Shown one piece after another: positions 43,958 through 52,442 of a stretch of 64,000 nucleotides of DNA. Source of the DNA: a virus. A program made the position numbers and the translations under genes. Location of the stretch: positions 1 through 64,000 of the IMG/VR virus record IMGVR_UViG_3300028197_000003; one strand, given 5' to 3'. Below the pieces are notes generated by a model. That model did not search any database, had not been told where the DNA came from, and saw only the letters and a list, made by a program, of their open reading frames with translations. The number at the start of each line of letters is the position of its first letter. Positions within the stretch are counted from its first letter, which is position 1.

Positions 43958-44914
43958 TTACTCTTCTGCATCGGTACCGTAGGCACGAATACGATCAGCA
44001 ACTCCCGCAGGAAGAGAAATCGTATCATACAATCCAGCAGTAGCTTGCTTGAATGCAGTACGCTCATCAGTAGTCATTTTGTTGACGGTAATTCCTTCAT
44101 TCGTGCACTTGACCTCAAGGTCAAACATCTCATCAACAGACCATTCTTGTTCCGCATCTGCGGTAACAATTGCTGCGTTTGCAATTTTGCCACGAAGTCC
44201 AGAATCTTTATCCAAAGACTTCCAAAAATCTTTCCGACAAACAATAGCTGCAACATTCATAGAATGTCGTGTATCATTGAGAGTCTTCATGACATCATCG
44301 CCTTCATTGGCGAAGAACTGAGTGTAGTTAGCATCTGCACCAGCAACGGTGCCATCTGTGACGGCTTGTTTGATCTGCTCTACTTCAAGAACAACAGGAG
44401 TAGCACCAATTGCTTCAAAAGTTTTTTTAGCAATTTCGTTGTCGTCGCATCGAATGGAAACCCCTAACAGATCATCGGTTGTATCGATTTCTTTAGTAGC
44501 AGGAATCATATTGTATCCACCAGCAAAAGTATATCCCAGACCCCTAACTACAGTATCTTCACGTCCCCATAGTCCTTTCAAAAGCTCAATTCCAACTTGA
44601 CCCGCTAAGGCGTTACTTGCCTCAACATAACTACTAAACAAATAAGGCATATCAAGAACTCTCAAATCTGAGTTGAGTTCAGCCAACTTGGACGTATATA
44701 TCTGACACATATCCAACTTACCCTCTCTAATGAGAGTAATAAAATCATTCCTGGTAACTGCTACACCTTCATTGTACTTCGTAGCAAACTCTGATAGTGT
44801 AAGAATTTCAACTTCAAATTCCCCAGGAGCAAGGATCTCAATTTCAGTAGCAAACTTCTCAGCAGTACGACGGAAAAGTTCAATAGGTTCATGTACCCAA
44901 CGTACTTTTTTCAT
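43958..44914 (-). CDS. TRAP transporter solute-binding protein, DctP-like, without signal peptide
   Basis: A 318-residue protein with DctP/TAXI-type patterns: KKVRWVHEPIELFRRTAEKFATEIE (the mature start of TRAP binding proteins), LDMPYLFSSYVEASNAL, GLGYTFAGGYNMIPAT, the arginine-containing GVSIRCDDNEIAKKTFEAIGATPVVL and VTDGTVAGADANY. These proteins bind carboxylates or similar solutes and feed a TRAP permease, usually in the periplasm. Here no signal peptide is present, and no DctQ or DctM permease genes are in the window. An active late-type promoter on the minus strand and a terminator frame it. It may bind a metabolite in the cytoplasm. Confidence 0.85.
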   Translation of the reverse strand: MKKVRWVHEPIELFRRTAEKFATEIEILAPGEFEVEILTLSEFATKYNEGVAVTRNDFITLIREGKLDMCQIYTSKLAELNSDLRVLDMPYLFSSYVEASNALAGQVGIELLKGLWGREDTVVRGLGYTFAGGYNMIPATKEIDTTDDLLGVSIRCDDNEIAKKTFEAIGATPVVLEVEQIKQAVTDGTVAGADANYTQFFANEGDDVMKTLNDTRHSMNVAAIVCRKDFWKSLDKDSGLRGKIANAAIVTADAEQEWSVDEMFDLEVKCTNEGITVNKMTTDERTAFKQATAGLYDTISLPAGVADRIRAYGTDAEE

Positions 44915-44941
44915 GCCTTATTGAGTTATGGTTCTATACTA

Positions 44942-44948
44942 TATTTAT
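44942..44948 (-). promoter_or_regulatory. Late-promoter-like motif ATAAATA (minus strand)
   Basis: CAATAAATATAGT on the minus strand lies 28 bases upstream of the ATG at 44914, which is the same spacing as for gene 8 and the zinc-ribbon gene. Confidence 0.6.
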
Positions 44949-44991
44949 TGTAATGTAACTGTTCCTAAATTATTATGATGCTTGTGAAAGG

Positions 44992-46038
44992 ATGAAACCT
45001 AAATTTATTTTGTTTCTTGGAGTAGGTTGGTCAGCAACAACTCCACTGTTTGCATCTATCAAAGAACATTTACTCTACGGCATTGAGAAGGAATGGTTTT
45101 ATCCCCAGATGTTGTTTGAAAGGAATTTTTACAAGTTCACAAATGATCATTTATGGAGAAAATCTTTAGATGAACTCAAGGTAAGAATAAGAAAATTTAG
45201 AGAGGGTGAGATACAGTTTCATCATGTGTCGAAGCACGATGTGTCAGAAAAAGCATTGAGTATCATAGAGCATCATGATCCTACTATCGAGAGATATATT
45301 GATTTTTACAAATGTCTCTGGGAAGAAGGGGTAAGTTACGATAAGAAGGCACTTGCAGATTTTTCAAATACAAATAGTGAATGTTTCTTTGTTGATAAAG
45401 GAATTCGATGGTATAGAAACTTTGTATCAGAATTGGATAAACATTTTGATGTTATTCAAGTTGCAATTTTTAGAGATCCAGTTAGGAGGTTTTTCTCAAA
45501 CGAGGTTTGGTTATATGACAACGCCGAGCATCTAGACATTGACACGGGTGGTCAAACTTTAGATCAGTGGTTTGAACATCGTATAGAACATCAGATTCCT
45601 TATGCCAAACTTATCAAGACTGCCATGTCTTGTGGTAAGACTGAATTTTTTGTTATGGAAGACGTATGGGAATCTGATACTGAAACCCAAATTGCTCGAC
45701 TACAAAAACTTTTTGCTGTCGATAGAGTAGAATTATATGACAATGCTTACTGTCCTGATAGAGGATCTAAAGCAATTAGATATAGTAACCTAATAGATCA
45801 ATGGACTAGTGATTCATTTGATATGCCAGATGATTTATATTATAAACTCAAAAAAATGATGAGTTTTCAGTACGAAGATTGGATAAAAATGTATGGCAAA
45901 TTGCCTGAAACTTGGGGCAGTCCTGCAGACTATAAGAAGAATCAGAGTTTACCGATAGGGAGACTACAGCACAAAGAGAACTTTGTTTATCCAGAGTTTT
46001 ATGAAGAGATTGATGGTCAAAATTATTGTCATAACTAG
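44992..46038 (+). CDS. Sulfotransferase-like protein (paralogue C2)
   Basis: A 348-residue protein: MKPKFILFLGVGWSATTPLFAS carries the 5' loop and IFRDPVRRFFSN near residue 160 the 3'-phosphate motif. It shares MEDVWESDT, NAYCPDRGSKAIRY, DQW(T)SDSFDMPDDLYYKLKKM and the SLPIGR extension with the adjacent gene at 46059. The start context GTGAAAGGATGAAACCT matches the 7266 gene. Tandem with 46059; the two are recent duplicates by eye. Acceptor unknown. Confidence 0.72.
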   Translation: MKPKFILFLGVGWSATTPLFASIKEHLLYGIEKEWFYPQMLFERNFYKFTNDHLWRKSLDELKVRIRKFREGEIQFHHVSKHDVSEKALSIIEHHDPTIERYIDFYKCLWEEGVSYDKKALADFSNTNSECFFVDKGIRWYRNFVSELDKHFDVIQVAIFRDPVRRFFSNEVWLYDNAEHLDIDTGGQTLDQWFEHRIEHQIPYAKLIKTAMSCGKTEFFVMEDVWESDTETQIARLQKLFAVDRVELYDNAYCPDRGSKAIRYSNLIDQWTSDSFDMPDDLYYKLKKMMSFQYEDWIKMYGKLPETWGSPADYKKNQSLPIGRLQHKENFVYPEFYEEIDGQNYCHN

Positions 46039-46058
46039 TAAAGTGATTGTATAAAAAA

Positions 46059-47189
46059 ATGAAACCTAAATTTATACTATTTGTTGGTTATGGATGGGCA
46101 GCAACAACTCCATTATTCAATTCCCTAAAAGAACATCTACTTTTTGGTACTCAAAAAGAGATGCATTATTTTGAATTGATCTATAAAAAACAATATTACA
46201 AAGATCCTAAAAACTGGGGGGAAGGAGCCAAAGACCGTAGGGGATGGGAGAAAACTTTTGAATTACATTTAGCACGTGTCAAACAGACCAGGTATGGTGA
46301 AGATAATTATGATCAAAATATTTTTGTGCCAGATAAAGCATTTGATATTCTTGAAGATCCTAATACTTGTATAGAAAACTATATCAATTTTTATAAATCC
46401 ATTTGGGAAAAACATGCAGATGAGGGCAAGATACTTGCAGATTGGTCAAACTCAAATATTCTTCCGATAAACGATAAAACAGTAGGACTGCCTTTGTACA
46501 AAGAGTTTATACAAAGACTACAAGAACATTTTGATGTTACTCAAGTAGGAATTTTTAGAGATCCAGTTAGACGACTATTTTCAGAACATGTTTGGCATTG
46601 GGACAATGCAGATCTCCTTAGAATTGATAAAGGTTTACATCATACCGTAGAAACTTACTTAGAATTATATGCAAAAAAAGTTTTACCTTACAGTGATATT
46701 ATAGATGTCACTAGAAAATATGGTAAAACTGAATTTTTTGTTATGGAAGATATATGGGAGAACGATACTAAAAATCAACTTAGTCGATTAGAAAATCTTA
46801 TTGGTAAAGATATAAATTTATATGATAATGCTTACTCTCCTGATAGAGGATCTAAAGCAATTAGATATACTCTTTTGATTGATCAATGGAATAGTGATTC
46901 ATTTGATATGCCAGATGATTTATATTATAAACTAAAAAAAATACTTCAGTATCAATATGATTATTGGCCTAAAGTATTTGGTTGTCTTCCTGAGCAGTGG
47001 GGAACCCCTATAGACTACAAGAAAAATCAAAGTTTACCTATAGGAAGAATTGAACACGAAGGTAATTTTGTTCCTGAAGAAAATCGTGAACTAATTGATG
47101 GTGAATATTATTGGAAAGATTTCGATAATACATTTCTGCTTGATGGAATGGATGATTTTTTTACTAAATTTGAGGTTGTAAGTAAGTGA
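46059..47189 (+). CDS. Sulfotransferase-like protein (paralogue C3)
   Basis: ATG 46059 is chosen over the in-frame TTG 46047 because all paralogues begin MKP. The 376-residue product has GYGWAATTPLF (5' loop), IFRDPVRRLFSE (3' motif), MEDIWENDT, YSPDRGSKAIRY and WGTPIDYKKNQSLPIGR, like C2. Its stop codon abuts the stop of the convergent P-loop gene (TGATCA at 47187-47192), so no terminator separates them. It is AT-richer than the fibre gene. Predicted PAPS-dependent sulfotransferase. Confidence 0.72.
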   Translation: MKPKFILFVGYGWAATTPLFNSLKEHLLFGTQKEMHYFELIYKKQYYKDPKNWGEGAKDRRGWEKTFELHLARVKQTRYGEDNYDQNIFVPDKAFDILEDPNTCIENYINFYKSIWEKHADEGKILADWSNSNILPINDKTVGLPLYKEFIQRLQEHFDVTQVGIFRDPVRRLFSEHVWHWDNADLLRIDKGLHHTVETYLELYAKKVLPYSDIIDVTRKYGKTEFFVMEDIWENDTKNQLSRLENLIGKDINLYDNAYSPDRGSKAIRYTLLIDQWNSDSFDMPDDLYYKLKKILQYQYDYWPKVFGCLPEQWGTPIDYKKNQSLPIGRIEHEGNFVPEENRELIDGEYYWKDFDNTFLLDGMDDFFTKFEVVSK

Positions 47190-47870
47190 TCAACAACACT
47201 TAGATGGTTTTTCTGGTTGTGGTCCTGTAGGTCCTTCAGTAAAAGGATCTAATGGAGCAGGAATTCCAGTTTTATTGCAGTCATCCAAAGGATTGTTTGC
47301 AACATATTGAATATACTTGTCGTTAGCATCTCGTTTCAAAATTTCATCTACACGTTTGTCATACCATGCAACTGGGATACCAATGTCTAGGTGTTTTAGA
47401 TACTCTTCTTTATAGAGATATAAAAGTTCGTAACTAAGAAAGGTTGGGTTGGGGAATTTTGACATCTGATCCAAGAAATACTTGGTGGTTAGTTCGCCCC
47501 TCAACCGCTGTTGTTGATTACGAAGTATGTTTTGATCACGACCAATTACAACTATTTTAGTTTTGATCCCCATATTTTCGGCAGACTTGCAAAACTGCAA
47601 TACGTTTGGACACCAATGGGTCCCTTTTTCTTTGATGCCGAGGGGGACACTAATAGAGGTAAAGTAATATTCCGACTGAGACCAATCGAAAGATTGCAGT
47701 TTATTGGGGTCTCTCCAATATTCTGCAAAAGGTTCTGCAAATCTATGTGCTTCCCAATAATTGTTCAGCAAAGATTTCCACCCATAGACATCATCGTGCA
47801 ATGAAAAGATTTTTGACCATAGATGGTTTCCCGATCCTTGAGGCCCAGTTAGTACAACGAGTGTCTTCAT
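47190..47870 (-). CDS. P-loop protein, sulfotransferase-like (paralogue D2)
   Basis: A 226-residue protein, MKTLVVLTGPQGSGNHLWSKIFSLHDDVYGWKSLLNNYW. The first 45 residues match paralogue D1 at 42140-42775 closely. It includes KIVVIGRDQNILRNQQQR near residue 108, then ELTTKYFLD. The C-terminus ends in a Pro-rich tail with two Cys (PQPEKPSKCC). Together with D1 it flanks the island's sulfotransferase block, on the minus strand at each end. Divergent promoters would lie in the 100-base gap to 47973. Confidence 0.6.
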   Translation of the reverse strand: MKTLVVLTGPQGSGNHLWSKIFSLHDDVYGWKSLLNNYWEAHRFAEPFAEYWRDPNKLQSFDWSQSEYYFTSISVPLGIKEKGTHWCPNVLQFCKSAENMGIKTKIVVIGRDQNILRNQQQRLRGELTTKYFLDQMSKFPNPTFLSYELLYLYKEEYLKHLDIGIPVAWYDKRVDEILKRDANDKYIQYVANNPLDDCNKTGIPAPLDPFTEGPTGPQPEKPSKCC

Positions 47871-47901
47871 AATATAGTAACCTTCATACTAATTATAACA
47901 C

Positions 47902-47908
47902 CTAAATA
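47902..47908 (+). promoter_or_regulatory. Late-promoter-like motif CTAAATA
   Basis: CACCTAAATACTCC lies 65 bases before the ATG at 47973. Two palindromes lie in the leader that follows. Confidence 0.6.
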
Positions 47909-47917
47909 CTCCTATGC

Positions 47918-47964
47918 GAGAGTATATACTCTCAGTATCTAACTAGATGATCGCTACATAGCGA
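47918..47964. other. Two palindromes in the leader of the 47973 gene
   Basis: GAGAGTATATACTCTC (47918-47933) is a perfect 16-base palindrome; TCGCTACATAGCGA (47951-47964) is a 6-bp-arm inverted repeat. Neither has a T-run. They could be dimer-binding operators or 5' mRNA stabilising hairpins. Confidence 0.6.
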
Positions 47965-47972
47965 CTACGTGA

Positions 47973-49133
47973 ATGTCATCTCCAAATATTAGGGTCAAAC
48001 GCTCAGCGATTGCTGGCAAGGTCCCACACTATCCAAACAGCCTAGAACTTGGCGAATTTGCGATCAACACAGCGGACGGCAAAGTCTTTATTGCCGCTGG
48101 TGTTGGAGCAGGTGTTACTGTACGCGAAGTTGGTATAAGCACCGGCAAGATTCTTAGTGGTATCGCTACGATTACCACGCTTGAAGCAACAAATTTTAGT
48201 GTAAGTAATACTATCGTTGGTATTTCCAGCGGTGCGAACAAGGTAGATACTGCAACTGACGGTGGTAACCAATGGCACCACGTTGGATTTTTAGATAATA
48301 GAACTGGATATCAAAAAATAAAGACTAACGGTCTTACTTACAACCCTAACACTGGCAAACTCTATGCTGGTATTGGTAGTTTTGGTAAGGTTAGTGGAGA
48401 AGCAACGGTTTCTCAACTAGTAGTCACTGGAGTAACCACTGTATCCACGATCAATGCTGATGCATTTGTTGGTGATGGATCTGCTCTTACTAACATTGGT
48501 GCTGCTACATCTATTTCATCTCAAGTTACAACCGCTACTCAAGGTCAGACCGCATTTACATCACCTGGTGCTCACAATGATGGAACTAAACAACTTACTG
48601 TAGAAGCATATATCAACGGTGTTCGCCAACGTAAAGATACTGACTTCAGTGTCTCATCTACAAGCACAGTAACCCTTAGTAGTGGTGCCAAGGTAGGTGA
48701 TGAGGTTCAAATTCAAGTTCATTATGGACATACTCTCGATCAAGAATCTTTTACTGCAACACAAGGTCAAACAGTATTTACAATCTCAGGTGATTTTGCT
48801 GCACAAAAAAACTTCAAAGTATTTTTGAATGGTATAAAATTACGTAAAACTACAGACTATACTACCGGTGCATCTATTGTCCTTGTGACCGGATGTAAAG
48901 TGGGAGACGAAGTTGATATATGTGGAGATCTTTCAGAAGATCAATATACTGCAACTGAAGGACAAACAACATTTATTCCAAGCGATACAAATATTTCTAC
49001 TAAAAACGCTCAAGTATATCTAAATGGGGTTTTACTACGAGCAGTAGATTGGTCATTTGGAGATACATCTATATCAATTACTAATGGCACAACTGTAGGT
49101 GACGAGATAGATGTCGTTGTAAGACGTAACTAA
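47973..49133 (+). CDS. Adhesin/fibre-like structural protein with three NG-module repeats (386 aa)
   Basis: The N-terminus (NIRVKRSAIAGKVPHYPNSLELGEFAINTADGKVFIA) is a fibre-attachment pattern like that of the 1430-residue fibre. The C-terminal half has three units of the type TATQGQT.FT..., YINGVRQRKDTDFSV, FLNGIKLRKTTDYTT and YLNGVLLRAVDWSF, each closed by GAKVGDEVQI, GCKVGDEVDI or GTTVGDEIDV. One such unit also occurs in the large fibre. Probably a second fibre or whisker. It starts the right-hand virion operon. Confidence 0.75.
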   Translation: MSSPNIRVKRSAIAGKVPHYPNSLELGEFAINTADGKVFIAAGVGAGVTVREVGISTGKILSGIATITTLEATNFSVSNTIVGISSGANKVDTATDGGNQWHHVGFLDNRTGYQKIKTNGLTYNPNTGKLYAGIGSFGKVSGEATVSQLVVTGVTTVSTINADAFVGDGSALTNIGAATSISSQVTTATQGQTAFTSPGAHNDGTKQLTVEAYINGVRQRKDTDFSVSSTSTVTLSSGAKVGDEVQIQVHYGHTLDQESFTATQGQTVFTISGDFAAQKNFKVFLNGIKLRKTTDYTTGASIVLVTGCKVGDEVDICGDLSEDQYTATEGQTTFIPSDTNISTKNAQVYLNGVLLRAVDWSFGDTSISITNGTTVGDEIDVVVRRN

Positions 49134-49136
49134 ATA
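49130..49136 (+). promoter_or_regulatory. Late-promoter-like motif CTAAATA
   Basis: AACTAAATAGAAA overlaps the stop codon of the adhesin-like gene, 21 bases before the gene 13 ATG. Confidence 0.6.
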
Positions 49137-49156
49137 GAAAAAAAGTCTTGGAATAA

Positions 49157-50002
49157 ATGGCGAACCCATCTACAAGACAGGAGTTAGTCGGTTACGCTAG
49201 GCGTCAACTAGGTGCTCCAGTCCTTGAAATAAACGTTGCTGATGAGCAAATTGAAGATCTGATGGATGATGCCATTCAGGTTTATCAAAATCGCCATATG
49301 GATGGCGTTGAATTGATGTACTTGAAGCATAAGATCACGCAGGACTTCCTTGATGCTACTCGCGCTAGGGCAGAAGATAAGTCAACTGGTATCACTACCA
49401 GTACAGGCACAGCAAATATTACTGGAATTGGCGTTACCACCTTTAGTTTTGAGGAGAACCAGAATTTCATCCAGGTTCCTGACGCGGTTATTGGGGTCGA
49501 AAGAATTTTCAAATTGGACAATCGTCTAATTTCGACGAACATGTTCAACATCAATTATCAGTTGATGCTGAATGATGTGTATTTTTTCAGTTCAATGGAA
49601 CTGATGGGATATACAATGACTAAAAGATATTTGGAAGACCTAGATCATATTTTACATCCTGAGAAAGCAATTCGTTTCAATCGTCGGCAGAACAGACTTT
49701 ATCTGGACGTTGATGGCAACAGTATGCAGGAAAATGATTACATCATTATCCGTTGCTATCGGGTTTTAGATCCCAACGATTTCCCAAAAGTATATAACGA
49801 TATCTTCCTGAAACGTTACTTTACTTCTCTCCTCAAAAAACAGTGGGGACAAAACCTAATCAAGTTCCAAGGTGTAAAATTGCCAGGTGGTGTTGAACTG
49901 AATGGTAGACAGATTTATGAAGATGCGGTTGGAGAAATTCAAGTATTAGAAGATAAGATGGCAAATGAGTATGAACTTCCTCCGCTTGATCTGATTGGAT
50001 AA
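49157..50002 (+). CDS. 13: Neck protein gp13
   Basis: A 281-residue homologue of T4 gp13 (309 residues). The N-terminus TRQELVGYARRQLGAPVLEINVADEQIEDLMDDAIQVYQNRHMDG is characteristic; SRxxLIxYCLRxLGxPVIEINVxxxQxxDxIDDAL is the T4-like pattern. The C-terminal half has DFPKVYNDIFLKRYFTSLLKKQWGQNLIKFQGV, also typical. With gp14 it forms the neck ring that closes the filled head and receives the tail. Coupled to gene 14 by TAATG. It opens the neck-terminase-tail-head order shared by T4-like phages. Confidence 0.93.
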   Translation: MANPSTRQELVGYARRQLGAPVLEINVADEQIEDLMDDAIQVYQNRHMDGVELMYLKHKITQDFLDATRARAEDKSTGITTSTGTANITGIGVTTFSFEENQNFIQVPDAVIGVERIFKLDNRLISTNMFNINYQLMLNDVYFFSSMELMGYTMTKRYLEDLDHILHPEKAIRFNRRQNRLYLDVDGNSMQENDYIIIRCYRVLDPNDFPKVYNDIFLKRYFTSLLKKQWGQNLIKFQGVKLPGGVELNGRQIYEDAVGEIQVLEDKMANEYELPPLDLIG

Positions 50003-51396
50003 TGGCACTAAATCCCTTCTTTCAACAAGGCACCCCTGGTGAACAGGACCTCGTACAAGATCTGATAAATGAACAGATCCAAATGTATGGAGTGGAATTT
50101 ATTTACCTGCCTCGTATTTTTGTCAATACTAAGACTATTATGAGGGAGGTAACTTCTTCTAAGTTTACCAAATCATTTCCTATTGAAGGGTATATTGAGT
50201 CTTATGAAGGTTTTGATGCTGGATATAATCTACTAACAAAATTTGGAGTTCGTACTAACGCAGAGATGAAAATTGTCATCTCTCAAACTCGTTATCTAAA
50301 CTATATCACACCTTTGATGGTTGGTGCTCGTGGATTGACAAATGCACCCGTACGTCCTTATGAAGGAGATCTTATGTATTTCCCATACAGGGATCTACTG
50401 ATGGAGATCAAGTATGTTGATGACGTTAGTAACTTCTATCAACTACGTAAGAACTATACGTACACTCTGACGGTTGAACCGTTTGAGTATGAGGATGAAG
50501 TCATCCAGACTGGAGTCAATGTGATTGATGATGACTTCAAGACTGCTGGTTACAATGCTACTTTTGTTTTACTAGATGTTGGAAGCACTGCATCAGCAAC
50601 TGTAGGACTTGCCACTGGTATTCGTTATATCGATCTATTGAATGGTGGTAACGGTTGGAGTGCTGCCCCTAGAGTCAAAATTTCTCCTCCTGTAGGAGGG
50701 GGCACTACAGCAACTGCAGTTGCCATCACTAGCACTACAGGCACAAGTGCTTTCCGATCAACTTATATTAGTGACATCTTTATTACTAATCCTGGTGTAG
50801 GTTACACTGCAGTTCCTACTATTCAATTCATCTCTGAGGATGGTCTAGGATCTGGTGCAATTGCAAAAGTTGCTATCTCCACCAGTGGAGGCATTAGTAA
50901 TGTTATTGTTAGTAATGTTGGATCAGATTATGTACAGGCGGATCCTCCAGATATTACTTTCAATGCACCTCCTTCTGGGGGGCATATTGCCAAGGCACTT
51001 GCAGTCGTAGATACATTGGGTCGTTTGAATGCGATTCGTATCACTGATGCTGGTTCTGGATACACTTCCAACCCTACAATTACAGTAGGAGCAGCAGGCA
51101 CAGTTGGTGTTGGTACTTTCAATTATGGAGAAGTTATAAAAGGTCAATCCAGTCTCAGCACTGCGTTTGTTACTACTTGGAATGCTCCAACTCTTACTCT
51201 CAAAGCACGCAATCTGAGTGGTAACTTTAGTGTTGGCGAACTTATCGTGGACAATGAAGGAAGTGCGTATCGTCTAAATACCATCGATTATAATGATGAC
51301 GACTTCGCTCCCAGTTACAACTCGGGAGATACTATTCAGAACGAAGCAGATAGCATCTTAGATTTTACAGCGAAAAACCCCTTTGGTGAAGTGTAA
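50002..51396 (+). CDS. 14: Neck protein gp14, enlarged
   Basis: The N-terminal 180 residues match gp14 (LNPFFQQGTPGEQDLVQDLINEQIQMYGVEFIYLPR...). At 464 residues it is far longer than T4 gp14 (256). The extra length is a run of three beta modules at residues 200-370: GGNGWSAAPRVKISPP, GVGYTAVPTIQFIS, GSDYVQADPPDITF, and GSGYTSNPTITV. The core resumes with EAPTLT..GNFSVGEL and DYNDDDFAPSYNSGD. The modules may project as collar decorations. Coupled to genes 13 and 15. Confidence 0.9.
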   Translation: MALNPFFQQGTPGEQDLVQDLINEQIQMYGVEFIYLPRIFVNTKTIMREVTSSKFTKSFPIEGYIESYEGFDAGYNLLTKFGVRTNAEMKIVISQTRYLNYITPLMVGARGLTNAPVRPYEGDLMYFPYRDLLMEIKYVDDVSNFYQLRKNYTYTLTVEPFEYEDEVIQTGVNVIDDDFKTAGYNATFVLLDVGSTASATVGLATGIRYIDLLNGGNGWSAAPRVKISPPVGGGTTATAVAITSTTGTSAFRSTYISDIFITNPGVGYTAVPTIQFISEDGLGSGAIAKVAISTSGGISNVIVSNVGSDYVQADPPDITFNAPPSGGHIAKALAVVDTLGRLNAIRITDAGSGYTSNPTITVGAAGTVGVGTFNYGEVIKGQSSLSTAFVTTWNAPTLTLKARNLSGNFSVGELIVDNEGSAYRLNTIDYNDDDFAPSYNSGDTIQNEADSILDFTAKNPFGEV

Positions 51397-52442
51397 TGGT
51401 TGGCAATTACTTTTACAATGAAACAATTCGGAAAACCGTAATTGCTTTCGGTACACTATTCAATAACATCAGCGTCAAAAAATTTGGCACTGATGGTAAG
51501 AGTATTAGTCAAATCAAAGTTCCTATTGCATACGGACCTATTCAACGGTTCCTTGCACGGATTGAACAGCAACCAAACTTTGATGACAATATTGCTATCA
51601 GTCTACCTAGATTGTCGTTTCAGTTGACATCATACGTCTACGACGCAAGTAGAAAAGCATCTCCTATTCAGAAGTTTACAATGCTGTCACCGACAGCAAA
51701 ATCTAAAGTAAAGAAGATGTATATGCCTGTCCCATATGACGTGGGATTTAGGTTGAGTTTTGCAGCAAAACTGCAAGACGATGCACTACAAATCATTGAA
51801 CAAATTTTACCATTCTTCCAACCTTCCTATAGCGTGACTATCAACATGCTTGAGGGAGTAAGTGAGAAACGTGATATTCCTTTTACTCTAACAAACGTTG
51901 GGTTTGTTGATGAATACGAAGGAGATTTTTCAACACGCAGATTTATACAATATGATCTTGATTTCGTAGCAAAGACGTATTTCTATCAAGAAGTGCCTAC
52001 GGACGAAAATGGAATTATCAAAAAAGTTCAAGTGGATTATTCTTCCGCTCTCCGTGCTCCAAGGGAACAGAGATACACCGTTGTTCCCCAAGCATCTAAA
52101 GATTATAATGAAGACGAATCGGGAAAAATTACTGCCGCCGTCGATAAAATAAAAACTCTTATCAAGGTAGCAAATGGATCACAGTACACAGTTGGTGCAT
52201 TCATTGAAATAAACAATGAAGTTATGAGAATCAAAGAAATTGATTCTAATAACCTGATTGTTCAAAGGGGTGTGTATAACACCAATATTGTTGAACATGC
52301 AGCAGATGACAGAATCAATCTAGTAAATAGTGTTGATAATGAACTAATTGAATTTGGGGACACATTCGGTTTTAGTGAATCTAGATCATTCTTTGGTGCA
52401 GATGGAAAATCGTTTAGTCCTAAAACTGGTACTGATTTATGA
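51396..52442 (+). CDS. 15: Tail completion and sheath stabiliser gp15
   Basis: A 348-residue homologue of T4 gp15 (272). The N-terminus MVGNYFYNETIRKTVIAFGTLFNNISVKK and IKVPIAYGPIQRFLARIEQQPN are diagnostic; SYVYDASRKASPIQKFTM and VGFRLSFAAKLQDDALQIIEQILPFFQPSYSV follow in the usual order. A roughly 75-residue C-terminal addition (IKTLIKVANGSQYTVGAFIEINNEVMRIKEI) is a small beta module. gp15 caps the finished sheath. Overlaps gene 16 by ATGA. Confidence 0.93.
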   Translation: MVGNYFYNETIRKTVIAFGTLFNNISVKKFGTDGKSISQIKVPIAYGPIQRFLARIEQQPNFDDNIAISLPRLSFQLTSYVYDASRKASPIQKFTMLSPTAKSKVKKMYMPVPYDVGFRLSFAAKLQDDALQIIEQILPFFQPSYSVTINMLEGVSEKRDIPFTLTNVGFVDEYEGDFSTRRFIQYDLDFVAKTYFYQEVPTDENGIIKKVQVDYSSALRAPREQRYTVVPQASKDYNEDESGKITAAVDKIKTLIKVANGSQYTVGAFIEINNEVMRIKEIDSNNLIVQRGVYNTNIVEHAADDRINLVNSVDNELIEFGDTFGFSESRSFFGADGKSFSPKTGTDL

